A DNA stretch of 64,000 bases, taken from contig JAMCVK010000024.1 of the NCBI GenBank assembly GCA_023475225.1, positions 88,787 to 152,786 on the forward strand, given 5' to 3'. Below are positions 26,513 through 35,898 of the stretch, piece after piece; within the stretch, counting starts at the first letter, position 1, and every line of letters starts with the position of its first letter. The stretch comes from Chloroflexota bacterium (GTDB taxonomy: Bacteria; Chloroflexota; UBA6077; FW602-bin22; JAMCVK01). The position numbers were made by a program, and so were the translations under genes. Under the pieces are notes generated by a model that saw nothing but the letters and a program-made list of their open reading frames with translations, ran no database searches and was not told where the DNA came from.

Positions 26513-27159
26513 GCAGGCGACCCTCTGTCGCTGCTTACTGATTCACGTTGTAGGCGATTGATGACAAGGCTGATGACATCGTAGCTGAAGCCGCGTCGAC
26601 TCAGATGATGGCCAATCTTTTGCCAGGCAACTTTATCATCCATCGTCTTTAACTTGCGCAGCCGCTTTTGGGCTGCAGCATAGGCCAGCGACTCTTCGCC
26701 ATGGGCATCGGCCAGGGTCTCCTCAACGATCTCTCTGGCTATTCCTTTCTGGCGTAGCTCCATCCTCAACGCTCTTGTAGATCGAGGGTTGAATGTTTCA
26801 CGGTTCTCCACCCAGAACCTGGCGAAAGCGCTGTCGTCGATGAGACCCATCTCTTTCAATCGATCGATGATCCGACCTATAGTCTCCGCCTCTAGTCCCT
26901 TGCGAAGCAGGTTATGCCTGACCTCACTCTCGCTACGGGGACGATAAGACAGGAAGTGAAGGGCGCTATCCAAGCCTCTTTGGAAAGAATCCTTACTGAG
27001 CAGATGGGCGATCTCCTCGTTGCTAAGGAATTGCCCACATCCTATCTGTGCTGCCTCCGCGACCAAGGCAGTCAAGCTGAAGGCAAATCTATCATCGAGG
27101 TAAATATTTACGCGGTCACGGCTCTCTTGAGGTCTTATGGCGGTGATGATTCCAGACAC
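26509..27159 (-). CDS. recX: Regulatory protein RecX
   Basis: RecX modulates RecA filaments. The 216-residue chain is made of RecX three-helix repeats, with ALHFLSYRPRSESEVRHNLL, SAFARFWVENRETFNPRSTR and LRMELRQKGIAREIVEETLA. The N-terminal region (about 1-50) is the common extended beta part. GTG 27159 follows GGTGG. It lies 21 bp after recA on the same strand and is probably co-transcribed with it. Confidence 0.92.
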   Translation of the reverse strand: MSGIITAIRPQESRDRVNIYLDDRFAFSLTALVAEAAQIGCGQFLSNEEIAHLLSKDSFQRGLDSALHFLSYRPRSESEVRHNLLRKGLEAETIGRIIDRLKEMGLIDDSAFARFWVENRETFNPRSTRALRMELRQKGIAREIVEETLADAHGEESLAYAAAQKRLRKLKTMDDKVAWQKIGHHLSRRGFSYDVISLVINRLQRESVSSDRGSPA

Positions 27160-27180
27160 GCTTCCACCGGTCGATAGCTA

Positions 27181-28257
27181 CTAAGCAGGGATGTCTGAGT
27201 TGGTCGACTCCTGGGTTGAGGAAGCGGGATTTATGGCCGTCAACGGGCTGATTTCAACACCCTTATAGGCACTCGTATTAGCTCGAATCTGGCGTTCGAT
27301 CTCCTGAGCGATCTGCGGATTCTGCTTCAAAAATTCTCTGGCGTTCTCTCTCCCTTGGCCAAGCCGAACATCCCCGAAACTGAAGAAGGCTCCGCTTTTC
27401 CTGACCAGGCCCATTTCCAAACCAACGTCCAAGAGCCCACCCTCATAGGAGATGCCCTCATTGTAGAGGATGTCAAATTCCGCGGTTCGGAAAGGAGGAG
27501 CAACCTTATTCTTGACGACCTTAACTCTAGTACGGTTGCCAATTGTCTCATTACCTTGTTTAATTGCTTCCACACGTCTGATCTCCAGACGAACCGAGGC
27601 GTAAAATTTGAGGGCGCGGCCACCTGGTGTTACCTCGGGGTTACCGAACATAACCCCAATCTTCTCTCGCAGTTGATTAGTGAAGATGACAGCGGTTTTG
27701 GATTTGCTGATCGCTCCGGTCAATTTCCGGAGGGCCTGAGACATAAGTCTGGCTTGGAGACCTACGTGGGCATCGCCCATCTCGCCTTCGATCTCAGCTC
27801 GTGGTACGAGGGCAGCTACAGAGTCGATGGCTACGATGTCCACAGCGTTGCTACGCACCAGGGCCTCGGCAATCTCTAAGGCTTGCTCACCGGTATCCGG
27901 TTGGGAGACATAGAGATCGTCGATATTGACACCGCACTTCTTGGCGTATTCCGGATCAAGGACGTGTTCAACGTCGATGAAAGCGGTGATCCCGCCTAGG
28001 CGTTGGGCTTGGGCGATAATGTGTTGAACCAGGGTAGTCTTGCCGGCAGATTCAGGACCAAATATCTCTGTGACACGGCCGCGGGGAACACCCCCAACCC
28101 CTATGGCCAAATCTAGAGCGATCGAGCCAGTGGGTATCGCCTCCACAGTCATCCGTGGCGTTGCCTCTCCCAAGCGCATTATCGATCCCTTTCCGAATTG
28201 TTTGTCGATATGGCTGATAGCCATTTCCAGCGCCCGTTCCCTTTCTTTGTCCACCAT
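27181..28257 (-). CDS. recA: Recombinase RecA
   Basis: It forms the strand-exchange filament. Walker A is [20 protein letters not shown], the catalytic Glu lies in [19 protein letters not shown], Walker B is [14 protein letters not shown], and the L2 loop ends in [23 protein letters not shown] 28257 is chosen because GAGGTG sits 7 bp upstream; GTG 28266 is an alternative three codons earlier. The protein is 358 residues. I found no GAAC-N4-GTTC type SOS box in the 90 bp upstream. Confidence 0.97.
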   Translation of the reverse strand: MVDKERERALEMAISHIDKQFGKGSIMRLGEATPRMTVEAIPTGSIALDLAIGVGGVPRGRVTEIFGPESAGKTTLVQHIIAQAQRLGGITAFIDVEHVLDPEYAKKCGVNIDDLYVSQPDTGEQALEIAEALVRSNAVDIVAIDSVAALVPRAEIEGEMGDAHVGLQARLMSQALRKLTGAISKSKTAVIFTNQLREKIGVMFGNPEVTPGGRALKFYASVRLEIRRVEAIKQGNETIGNRTRVKVVKNKVAPPFRTAEFDILYNEGISYEGGLLDVGLEMGLVRKSGAFFSFGDVRLGQGRENAREFLKQNPQIAQEIERQIRANTSAYKGVEISPLTAINPASSTQESTNSDIPA

Positions 28258-28350
28258 CTTTTTCACCTCTTGTTATCTGCTACTCAAGGCCTGTCGAATA
28301 ATACTACCTGTAACGATGTTATAGCGCTACTTGGGGTTTCCATGTTTTTG

Positions 28351-28848
28351 TCAAAACTCTTCTCGGCTTATACTCATGTCTATGTAGGTATCACCATTGC
28401 TATCGAGGTGTCGGCCAATGATGTTGAATCCGCACTTCTCGTAGCAACGCCTGGCTCGTTTATTGCTCTCAACCACATCCAGATTGATCCGTTTCAAATT
28501 CATCTGTTCGAAGGCGATGTGCAGAAGGGTGATAATGGCCTCAGTGCCGTAGCCCTTATTCACTTCGTTGGCAGCGAGCTGGATGCCTAATGTAGCCTGG
28601 CCAGGGAGGAGGTTGATATGACGTAATCCAAGTATGCCAATTAGACAACCCTCCTGGTTAAGAATAGCGAAGCGGCAGCGGGTAAGGTCACTTCTCCCTA
28701 TTTCGAACCAAAGGTCTCGCTCTGCCGTGCTTCGCTCATCGAAGTTAGCCCATTGGAGCTCCGCTTCTGTATATCTGGGCCACTTGGCCATTTCGTCGAC
28801 GTCTGATCTTACAATCTCCCGCAGGACTACACGTGTTGCTTGAAGCAT
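28351..28848 (-). CDS. GNAT-family N-acetyltransferase (RimJ/RimL type)
   Basis: It transfers an acetyl group from acetyl-CoA to an unknown amine, possibly a protein N-terminus. TRVVLREIVRSDVDEM begins the fold, the CoA loop is EVNKGYGTEAIITLL, and the C-terminus has RINLDVVESNKRARRCYEKC and GFN. The start was moved from 28902 to ATG 28848 because an extended -10 element lies between them and would be transcribed through otherwise. The protein is 165 residues. Confidence 0.85.
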   Translation of the reverse strand: MLQATRVVLREIVRSDVDEMAKWPRYTEAELQWANFDERSTAERDLWFEIGRSDLTRCRFAILNQEGCLIGILGLRHINLLPGQATLGIQLAANEVNKGYGTEAIITLLHIAFEQMNLKRINLDVVESNKRARRCYEKCGFNIIGRHLDSNGDTYIDMSISREEF

Positions 28849-28873
28849 CTCTTTGTCCACCGTATTCGCAGGT

Positions 28874-28882
28874 ATTATAGCA
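28874..28882 (-). promoter_or_regulatory. Extended -10 promoter of the acetyltransferase gene
   Basis: TGCTATAAT reads on the minus strand, a perfect -10 with the TGN extension. The -35 region is weak. The transcription start would be near 28867, about 19 nt before the ATG. Confidence 0.6.
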
Positions 28883-28923
28883 TAGCCACGCGGTGCACGC
28901 ACCTTTATTAAGGCGAGTAAATG

Positions 28924-28932
28924 TGCTATAAA
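28924..28932 (+). promoter_or_regulatory. Extended -10 promoter of lon
   Basis: TGCTATAAA lies 48 bp before the lon TTG, with no convincing -35. It is divergent from and about 40 bp away from the acetyltransferase promoter. The start of transcription would be near 28938. Confidence 0.5.
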
Positions 28933-28979
28933 AGAGATGGATAGTAGTAGAATTCTTTTGGGGAGTGGAGGATAGAAGG

Positions 28980-31373
28980 TTGGCGCGAAAGAGAAGCAAG
29001 AATGATGAAAATGAGCTATTAATGATCGCTGAGCTACCAGTTTTGCCTATTCGCGATACAGTATTATTCCCACGTATGATCACCCCCTTAGTCGTTGGAC
29101 GTGAGCGATCGGTGCGGGCCATCGAGGACGCGATGCTTAAAGAGCGTACTATAGTGGTCGTAGCCCAGCGTCAGCCGGAGTTGTACGATATCACCTTCGA
29201 TGATGTATATACAGTTGGGACCGAGGCTACCATTGGTCGGATGCTTAAAATGCCTGACGGAACGATCAGCGTGCTGGTTCAGGGGCAGCGTCGGGTAAAA
29301 TTACTCAGTTTTACGCAGTCTGATCCTTATATAAAGTCTAGGGTGTCACCACTCAGCGAATATGCGGAAAAAACGATCTCAGTTGAAGCCTTAATGCGCG
29401 CTGTCCTGGCCCTATTTGAGAAGTGTGTCAAGCTGAGTGGCCATCTCTCCGATGAGACCTACGTGGCGGCGATGAACATAGATGAACCCGGCTGGCTGGC
29501 CGATCTGGTTGCTTCTAGTCTGAGCCTATCTGTGCAGCAACGTCAGGAGATATTAGAGACGCTTAACCCTGTAGAACGTTTACAGAAGGCAAACGTCCTG
29601 CTGGCTAAAGAGCTGGATGTCCTTGAGCTTGAGAGCAGGATCCAGAGCCAGGTTCAACAAGAAGTTGATAAATCGCACCGTGAATACGTTCTGCGGGAGC
29701 AGTTAAAGGCCATTCAGAGAGAGCTGGGCGAGGTAGATGCCCAGGCTCGGGAGATAAATGAATTACGAGAGAAGATCAAGGGCGTGGGGATGCCGGATAA
29801 TGTAGCCAGGAAGGCAGAGGACGAGCTGACTCGGTTATCGACTATGCCGGCGGCGGCTCCAGAAGTAGCTGTAATCCGTACCTATCTGGATTGGCTGGTT
29901 AACCTTCCTTGGAGCAATGAGACGGCGGATAATCTTGACATCAAGCAGGCAGCTAAGGTCTTAGAGGAAAATCACTATGGATTGATGAAGGTTAAGGAAC
30001 GTATCCTAGAGTATATGGCCGTGCGCCGCTTAGCAGGCGAGCGAATGCGTAGTCCGATCCTCTGCTTTGTGGGACCGCCTGGGGTGGGTAAGACCAGTCT
30101 GGGTCGGTCAATAGCACAGTCCCTGGGTAGGAAATTCGTTCGGATAAGTCTAGGTGGCATACGGGATGAGGCTGAAATCCGGGGACACCGGCGAACCTAT
30201 GTCGGGGCTTTACCTGGCCGTATCATTCAGACGATGCGCACGGCGGGGACGATCAACCCGGTATTCATGATGGATGAAATAGATAAGGTGGGGATCGACT
30301 TTCGCGGTGACCCCTCTGCGGCACTGCTGGAGGTGCTGGATCCAGAGCAGAACTACGCCTTCAGCGATCATTACCTGGATGTGCCCTATAATCTCTCCAA
30401 GGTGATGTTTATTACAACAGCTAATATCCTTGATCCCGTGCCGCCGGCTTTGCGTGATCGGATGGAGGTCATCGAGCTACCGGGGTATATCGAAGAGGAG
30501 AAGCTCCAGATTGCCAAGCGGTTCCTCGTACCTAAACAACTCAGTCAGCATGGGCTGAATGTGGGGCAGTTGCACTTCTCGGAGGGGGCACTGCGGCAGA
30601 TGATTCGTGAGTATACGCATGAGGCGGGGCTACGCAATCTGGAACGTGAGATTGGATCAATCTGTCGTAAGGTGGCCAAGGTAATAGCGGAGGGGGAGAA
30701 AGCCCCCACCACGATCGTAACGCAGTCTCTTCCCAAGTACCTTGGCCCGCCACGGTTCTTCTGGGGGGTGGCCGAAGAACGAGATGAAGTAGGGGTGGCC
30801 ACTGGTGTTTACTGGACTGAGGCTGGAGGGGATCTGGCTACTATAGAGGTGACCCTTATGGACGGTAAGGGCAGCCTCATTTTGACCGGCCAGCTGGGTG
30901 AGATCATGAAGGAATCAGCCACGGCAGCGATGAGTTATACAAGATCTAAGGCGAAGGATCTTCATATTTGGGATGGGTTCTATGAGAAGATGGATATTCA
31001 TATTCATCTTCCGGCTGGTGCTATTCCTAAGGATGGGCCCTCGGCCGGAATCGCTATGGCTACGGCTCTCATCTCGGCCCTGACCCGTCGTCCTGTGCGG
31101 CGGGAGGTGGCTATGACTGGGGAAATCACCCTGCGGGGGCGCGTGTTACCGGTTGGCGGTCTGAAAGAGAAGGTCCTAGCCGCCCATCGAGCAGGAATAA
31201 CGACTTTCATCTTGCCCAAGAGAAACCAGAAAGATATGGTGGAGATACCAGCCGATGTCAAACGTCAGTTGAATTTCGTCTTTGTAGAGAAGATGGAAGA
31301 GGTCTTGCAGGTTGCTCTCCAGAAGGAGGCGATGCCTCCTAAAATTGTGGAGGAACGGAGGAGCGTTGTTTGA
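28980..31373 (+). CDS. lon: ATP-dependent protease Lon
   Basis: It degrades damaged and regulatory proteins. The N-terminal substrate domain begins [14 protein letters not shown]. The AAA+ domain has [20 protein letters not shown] and [14 protein letters not shown]. The protease domain has the catalytic serine in [15 protein letters not shown] and the lysine in [15 protein letters not shown]. It is about 797 residues, the usual LonA length. TTG 28980 is preferred, with GGAGG 8 bp upstream; GTG 28965 lacks a spaced SD. The last 4 bp overlap the following lipoprotein gene. Confidence 0.95.
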   Translation: MARKRSKNDENELLMIAELPVLPIRDTVLFPRMITPLVVGRERSVRAIEDAMLKERTIVVVAQRQPELYDITFDDVYTVGTEATIGRMLKMPDGTISVLVQGQRRVKLLSFTQSDPYIKSRVSPLSEYAEKTISVEALMRAVLALFEKCVKLSGHLSDETYVAAMNIDEPGWLADLVASSLSLSVQQRQEILETLNPVERLQKANVLLAKELDVLELESRIQSQVQQEVDKSHREYVLREQLKAIQRELGEVDAQAREINELREKIKGVGMPDNVARKAEDELTRLSTMPAAAPEVAVIRTYLDWLVNLPWSNETADNLDIKQAAKVLEENHYGLMKVKERILEYMAVRRLAGERMRSPILCFVGPPGVGKTSLGRSIAQSLGRKFVRISLGGIRDEAEIRGHRRTYVGALPGRIIQTMRTAGTINPVFMMDEIDKVGIDFRGDPSAALLEVLDPEQNYAFSDHYLDVPYNLSKVMFITTANILDPVPPALRDRMEVIELPGYIEEEKLQIAKRFLVPKQLSQHGLNVGQLHFSEGALRQMIREYTHEAGLRNLEREIGSICRKVAKVIAEGEKAPTTIVTQSLPKYLGPPRFFWGVAEERDEVGVATGVYWTEAGGDLATIEVTLMDGKGSLILTGQLGEIMKESATAAMSYTRSKAKDLHIWDGFYEKMDIHIHLPAGAIPKDGPSAGIAMATALISALTRRPVRREVAMTGEITLRGRVLPVGGLKEKVLAAHRAGITTFILPKRNQKDMVEIPADVKRQLNFVFVEKMEEVLQVALQKEAMPPKIVEERRSVV

Positions 31374-32569
31374 AAGGGAAATTCTATCTCTATGTGGTGC
31401 TGATAGGGGTGTTCCTTGCTGCACTATTTTTGTCGATGGCCGGCTGTTTTTCGGGTTCTCTGCTCTCAGATGTGCGCATAACGCCCTCGCAAATTTCGCC
31501 CAACGGTGATGGCATAGATGATATAGCTACGATCACTTATAAGATTTCAACCAGAGCGAACGTATCAATCACCATCCTGGCTGCTGAGGGGAAGACTTAT
31601 ACTTTCAGGGAGAGAGCACTACGCCCGCCTGACACCTATGAGGCGAGATTTGATGGGGCGATCAGCTTCGGCAATTCTTTGAACCGACGAGTCCTACCTG
31701 ATGGCCGATATACATTTGTTGTCGAGGCTGAGGATGCCGATGGCCGGCGTGCCGAAAGAAGGGTAAACTTAGTTATCGAGGGGGCTGATACTACACCGCC
31801 GGAGATAAGTAATATTGTTTGCCAGCCGGAAACGATCTCTCCTAATGGTGATGGTGTGGATGACGAAGCGTTCCTCAGTTACGCTCTATCCAAGAGAGCG
31901 AAGGTCACCATCTTTGCCACTGGACCGACAACCGAATATGCCCTTCTTGATCCCCCGACCAAGCGAGAGGCAGCCTTACATTCTTTTACCTGGGATGGAC
32001 GGGAGAATGGGGGCAATCTGCTTCCGGATGGTCTCTATACCTATCATATCGTAGCTGAGGATGAGTCTGGGAACGTGACTGAGGCCACGGGTCAGGTCAC
32101 GATCGCCAATGGTGGTATCCCCAGACTGGAAATCGTCAAGGCGAAATTCAGCCCTACAGCGATTGCCCTCGGGGGCACCGTGAACGTGGAGATCAAGGTG
32201 AAAAATACCGGTACAACGACAATCAAATGGGATCCATCTCCCGAGGCGCGGATGGGACCGCCTCCTGGGACGGCTTACACCACAGATATGACCTACGCCT
32301 GGTGGCGTACTGGGGAAGAGGCTACCTACTTCGAGCGAGGTGGTGTGTGGAGAGTTTGCGTGGACTGGACCAATTCACCTCAACCCTACCCCGTCCGTTG
32401 GGGCATCGGCAAGACACTCGCCCCGGGCGAAGAGGCGACGATTACAGGCACGATCAAAGTCTTGCAACGTGGGGTGCGGGAAATGTACTTCTGGGCGGCT
32501 GTCGAACAGGGCGGTGTGGGTTTCCCTGGTGGACGTGTAGGACAGACGAAAATCGTCGTGAGCTATTAG
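31370..32569 (+). CDS. Lipoprotein with two FlgD-like Ig repeats and a C-terminal beta domain
   Basis: A lipoprotein signal peptide ends in LSMAGC near residue 26, so the protein is tethered outside the cytoplasmic membrane. Two repeats of about 100 residues start [18 protein letters not shown] and [18 protein letters not shown], each ending with PDGRYTF or [17 protein letters not shown]. These are FlgD Ig-like (gliding-motility-type) folds. Residues about 255-399 look like another beta sandwich (NEW3/CARDB-like). The start is TTG 31370, coupled to the lon stop. A structural or carbohydrate-contacting role is inferred, because glycosyltransferases follow. Confidence 0.78.
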   Translation: MKGKFYLYVVLIGVFLAALFLSMAGCFSGSLLSDVRITPSQISPNGDGIDDIATITYKISTRANVSITILAAEGKTYTFRERALRPPDTYEARFDGAISFGNSLNRRVLPDGRYTFVVEAEDADGRRAERRVNLVIEGADTTPPEISNIVCQPETISPNGDGVDDEAFLSYALSKRAKVTIFATGPTTEYALLDPPTKREAALHSFTWDGRENGGNLLPDGLYTYHIVAEDESGNVTEATGQVTIANGGIPRLEIVKAKFSPTAIALGGTVNVEIKVKNTGTTTIKWDPSPEARMGPPPGTAYTTDMTYAWWRTGEEATYFERGGVWRVCVDWTNSPQPYPVRWGIGKTLAPGEEATITGTIKVLQRGVREMYFWAAVEQGGVGFPGGRVGQTKIVVSY

Positions 32570-32578
32570 ATTAACCCA

Positions 32579-33496
32579 GTGATCGACCTTTCGATTGTGA
32601 TCGTCAGCTATAATACGTGTGGCCTCCTTAGATACTGCCTGCATTCGGTATTTGCTAGCATTGCGGTCAAGCCATTTGCGGCTGAGGTATGGGTTGTAGA
32701 TAACGCCTCGGTTGATGGTAGTCCTCAGATGGTATGTGCCGAATTCCCTTCCGTTCATCTTATCATCAATAAATACAACCGAGGCTTTGCGACGGCTTGC
32801 AACCAGGCTATAGAGCAAACGACAGGTCGCTATGTGCTTCTGCTTAACCCTGATACGGTTGTTCTTGGTGAGACACTCGGTCGGATGGTCGAGATGATGG
32901 ACTCCTATCCGGAAGCTGGCGCAGCCGGTTGCCGTTTACTTAACCCTAATGGTACCATTCAACACTCGTGTTTCCGTTTCCCTGGACTCTGGATGAGCTT
33001 CCTGGATTTCTTTCCCATCAATTATCGCCTCCTGAACTCGCGCTTGAACGGTCGCTATCCCTGGCGATGCTATGAACAACTCTTTCCCATCGATCATCCG
33101 CTGGGGGCGTGCTTGGTGGTCAGACGAGAGACCATTCAACAGGTTGGGTTACTGGATGAGCAGTTCTTCATGTATTGCGAAGAGATCGATTGGTGTATGC
33201 GAATTAAGCGGGGTGGGTGGCAGATTTATTATCTACCAGGAACAGACATCATCCATTATGGGGCCCAAAGCACCCTTCAATTTCGCTCTCAAATGTTCGT
33301 CGAGCTGCACAAAAGCAGATACCGCCTCTTTGCGAAGCATTATGACCGTTTCTTTCGATGGGCGGTTAGGGGCATAGTGCGATTGGGTGTTGCCAAAGAG
33401 GCGCTGGTAGCCTGGTGGAAAGCACACCGCGGACAGCTCAGCGAGCTTGAACTGAGAGATAGGCTCGCTGCTTATGGCCAGGTCTTTCGGATGTAA
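32579..33496 (+). CDS. GT2-family glycosyltransferase (rhamnosyltransferase-like)
   Basis: This GT-A enzyme probably adds a sugar to a cell-surface glycan. LSIVIVSYNTCGLLRYCL opens the fold. The nucleotide-sugar site is VWVVDNASVDGSPQMV, the DXD-like motif is LLLNPDTVVLG, and the acceptor region includes GAAGCRLLNPNGTIQ and FMYCEEIDWCMRIKRGG. It is 305 residues with no membrane segment. GTG 32579 is 10 bp after the lipoprotein stop. A close relative lies at 35899. Confidence 0.88.
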   Translation: MIDLSIVIVSYNTCGLLRYCLHSVFASIAVKPFAAEVWVVDNASVDGSPQMVCAEFPSVHLIINKYNRGFATACNQAIEQTTGRYVLLLNPDTVVLGETLGRMVEMMDSYPEAGAAGCRLLNPNGTIQHSCFRFPGLWMSFLDFFPINYRLLNSRLNGRYPWRCYEQLFPIDHPLGACLVVRRETIQQVGLLDEQFFMYCEEIDWCMRIKRGGWQIYYLPGTDIIHYGAQSTLQFRSQMFVELHKSRYRLFAKHYDRFFRWAVRGIVRLGVAKEALVAWWKAHRGQLSELELRDRLAAYGQVFRM

Positions 33497-33500
33497 GAGA

Positions 33501-34310
33501 ATGGGCAAGGTTTCGGCGCTTGTTATAACTAAGAACGAAGAGAGGCATATCGGTCCGTGTCTGGAGAGTCTAGTCTGGGCGGACGAAATCGTGGTGTTAG
33601 ATGCCTTCAGCACGGATCAGACGGTCGAGATTGCTCGCCGGTACACGATCAGGGTCCTTCAACGCCATTTCGTGTCCTTCCCTGAGCAGCGCAACGCGGC
33701 TATGTCGTTAGCTGCTCATCAGTGGGTGCTTTTCGTTGACGCTGATGAGCGCATAACGCCTGAGCTTGCCTCGGAGATACGTATGGTGCTGGACGACGAA
33801 GATGGAGCGGGTATCACCGCGGGCCAGTGTGCCGAGATAACTACTGGCCAGGGGGAAAGGATCGCAGGATACTGGATACCGCGAGAGAACATTATTTGGG
33901 GGAAATGGATTCGCTATGGGGGTTGGTACCCAGATTATCAACTACGCCTCTTGCGCCGGGGGTGGGCCAAATATGATGAATCCCGCGAGGTGCACGAGTT
34001 GGTACAGTTGACTGGGGGAGCGGGTAGGCTGAGTAATAGACTGATCCATTATAACTACGAATATTTGGCGCAATTTCTATGCAAACAGGATTTGTACGCT
34101 CAATATGAGGCCAGAACTATGTTTCGGAGGGGTATCAAGCCCAGGTGGCGCTCCTTCGTTCTACAGCCGCTACGGGAGTTCAAAAGGCACTATATCGACC
34201 TCCGTGGCTATTTAGATGGATTCCATGGCTTGCTCTTAGCTGTCCTTCTTGCCTATTATAACCTTGTCACTTACTTCAGGCTACAGCGAATGTGGCAGGG
34301 CAATCTTTAA
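33501..34310 (+). CDS. GT2-family glycosyltransferase (WaaE/KdtX-like)
   Basis: VSALVITKNEERHIGPCLES and LVWADEIVVLDAFSTDQTVE match the branch annotated as lipopolysaccharide heptose/glucose transferases such as WaaE. WVLFVDADERITPELA is the DXD region. An amphipathic C-terminus LLLAVLLAYYNLVTYFRL may touch the membrane. Start ATG 33501 was preferred over 33474, which would overlap the previous gene. The protein is 269 residues. The acceptor in this apparently monoderm envelope is unknown. Confidence 0.86.
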   Translation: MGKVSALVITKNEERHIGPCLESLVWADEIVVLDAFSTDQTVEIARRYTIRVLQRHFVSFPEQRNAAMSLAAHQWVLFVDADERITPELASEIRMVLDDEDGAGITAGQCAEITTGQGERIAGYWIPRENIIWGKWIRYGGWYPDYQLRLLRRGWAKYDESREVHELVQLTGGAGRLSNRLIHYNYEYLAQFLCKQDLYAQYEARTMFRRGIKPRWRSFVLQPLREFKRHYIDLRGYLDGFHGLLLAVLLAYYNLVTYFRLQRMWQGNL

Positions 34311-34380
34311 GCATGGTCTTATGGTCAAAAGCTATAAAGCAGACCGCGATAGATGTCCTTTTGAGGCTGTCCCGCCTATC

Positions 34381-35676
34381 CTAGTGTTCTTTGGTCTTCG
34401 CTGCTATCGCGGGTAGGGGACTTACAGGCTCTTCCAGTAGTTCGACCAGCTCCCGCAGGAAACTGGCCACATCCATCACTAATCCCACCGTCTGAAAGCT
34501 ACCACGGTCGACCATTTTGGTCAGTGCGGCTGGGTTGATATCGACACAGACGGTGTAAATGGTAGCCGGTAACAGGTTACCGACGGCAATGGAATGTAAC
34601 ATTGTAGAGAGCATTAAAGCCAGCTGCACCCCATCGTGGATCCGCTTTCGCATTTCACTCTGGGCTTGGATGACATCCGTCACCACCTCGGGTAGTGGTC
34701 CATCATCTCTGATGGATCCAGCGAGGACATAATCAATACCGTACTTTACACAGGTGTACATTATGCCCTCTTGTAAGATCCCTGCCTCTACTGCCTGCTT
34801 GATACCACCAACGGACCGGATGCGATTGATGGCGCGGAGGTGGTGTTCGTGTCCCTGCTCAAGCGGTTGGCTCCCATCAAGGGGCACACCAAGCGAGGTT
34901 CGGTAGAAAGCGTATTCGATATCGTGAGCAGCCAAGGCGTTGCCCGCAAATAGGTAATCGATCTGTCTTCGCTCAATCAAGCGACAGAGGTAATCACGGG
35001 ATCCAGTGTGAATGATAGCTGGTCCGGCTACAACAAGGATCTTCCCACCCCTTGCTCTCACCTCACGCATCTTATCGGCGATGTCCTTGATCAGGGCCGA
35101 TTTTGGTTTTTCGCTTGATACCGGACTACCCATGAAGCCAAATATGGGCGAGGGTACTCGGGGACGTTCCAGGGGCAGGACGCGAATACCCTTGTCCCCA
35201 ACAGCCACCAGATCCCCCTTCTTCACCTCGCAAACTGGGACGCATCGGGCATGCCCATTCTGGATGACGATACCACAATCCATCTCGGGGTGCTCCACGG
35301 CTATCCATTCCCCCTCCCACCTGATCAACGTGGGTATATTGGTAGAAGAGTAGAAGTTCTCTGGAAATACACCATCTTTGGGGGCGGGAGTACAGGTGGC
35401 GTTTTCTACACGGAGGGGGGTAGCACCCAGGCGTTGAACCGCGCTAACGATGGTATGTAGCATCTCCTCGCTGGGTGCTATGACCTCCAGTCGCGCATAG
35501 CTGGGATCTGTTCGTCCCCTACCTACATCCAGCCGCAATATCTTGAACTCGGCGCCCAGATCAATCAGTTCGTCCAGTATGCGGGGGAAGATCAGGGAGT
35601 CGATGATGTGACCCTTGACTTCAACAACCTGGCTATATTGATGCCTCTGCCTTGTCTTTGTTTGTTCCTTTGTCAT
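34381..35676 (-). CDS. LOR/SDH-domain family protein (TIGR00300-like, possible ornithine cyclodeaminase)
   Basis: It matches the family whose N-terminal part (VVEVKGHIIDSLIFPRILDE) is the LOR/SDH conserved domain and whose C-terminal half binds a dinucleotide. GKILVVAGPAIIHTGSRDYL, YLFAGNALAAHDIEYAF and CVDINPAALTKMVDRGS are visible. As I recall, an archaeal member has ornithine cyclodeaminase activity, and the domain forms the C-terminus of cyanobacterial ArgZ/AgrE. It is 431 residues with no arginine dihydrolase domain. It lies antisense inside a glycan cluster and has its own promoter. Confidence 0.8.
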   Translation of the reverse strand: MTKEQTKTRQRHQYSQVVEVKGHIIDSLIFPRILDELIDLGAEFKILRLDVGRGRTDPSYARLEVIAPSEEMLHTIVSAVQRLGATPLRVENATCTPAPKDGVFPENFYSSTNIPTLIRWEGEWIAVEHPEMDCGIVIQNGHARCVPVCEVKKGDLVAVGDKGIRVLPLERPRVPSPIFGFMGSPVSSEKPKSALIKDIADKMREVRARGGKILVVAGPAIIHTGSRDYLCRLIERRQIDYLFAGNALAAHDIEYAFYRTSLGVPLDGSQPLEQGHEHHLRAINRIRSVGGIKQAVEAGILQEGIMYTCVKYGIDYVLAGSIRDDGPLPEVVTDVIQAQSEMRKRIHDGVQLALMLSTMLHSIAVGNLLPATIYTVCVDINPAALTKMVDRGSFQTVGLVMDVASFLRELVELLEEPVSPLPAIAAKTKEH

Positions 35677-35730
35677 CGCTGTTTAAACCGCTCTATTTGA
35701 GAAGGAAAAAACCTTCCAGTCATGATGGTC

Positions 35731-35759
35731 ATTCTATCCTTGAAAGATTTGGTTGTCAA
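35731..35759 (-). promoter_or_regulatory. Promoter of the LOR/SDH gene
   Basis: On the minus strand TTGACA (35754-35759) and TAGAAT (35731-35736) are 17 bp apart. The leader also holds a GAAGG/CCTTC hairpin with a six-base loop at 35701-35716, which reads TTTTTT on this strand. Confidence 0.75.
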
Positions 35760-35837
35760 GTTCAGTGAGCGCCCCGGCTATGCCATTAGGTGTGCAGCTG
35801 TGGAACGGTTAATCTTACAGGGGGGAGATAGGGCTTG

Positions 35838-35846
35838 TGTTATAAT
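35838..35846 (+). promoter_or_regulatory. Extended -10 promoter for the second glycan operon
   Basis: TGTTATAAT is a perfect -10 with TGN extension. The -35 region is poor. The transcription start near 35853 supports the inward start of the next gene at 35899. Confidence 0.65.
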
Positions 35847-35898
35847 ACGGACATTAGTCGAGGCAACGGTAGAGTTTCAGGATTTAGAGGATCTGATT

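Noticed and set aside
28258..28350. An SOS box before recA
   Set aside because: No GAAC-N4-GTTC or CTGT-N8-ACAG type palindrome was found. The TTGACA there has no -10 at a usable distance.
35722..35898. A 59-residue N-terminal extension of the second GT2 protein
   Set aside because: A promoter -10 lies inside it, and the extension has no resemblance to the GT2 family.
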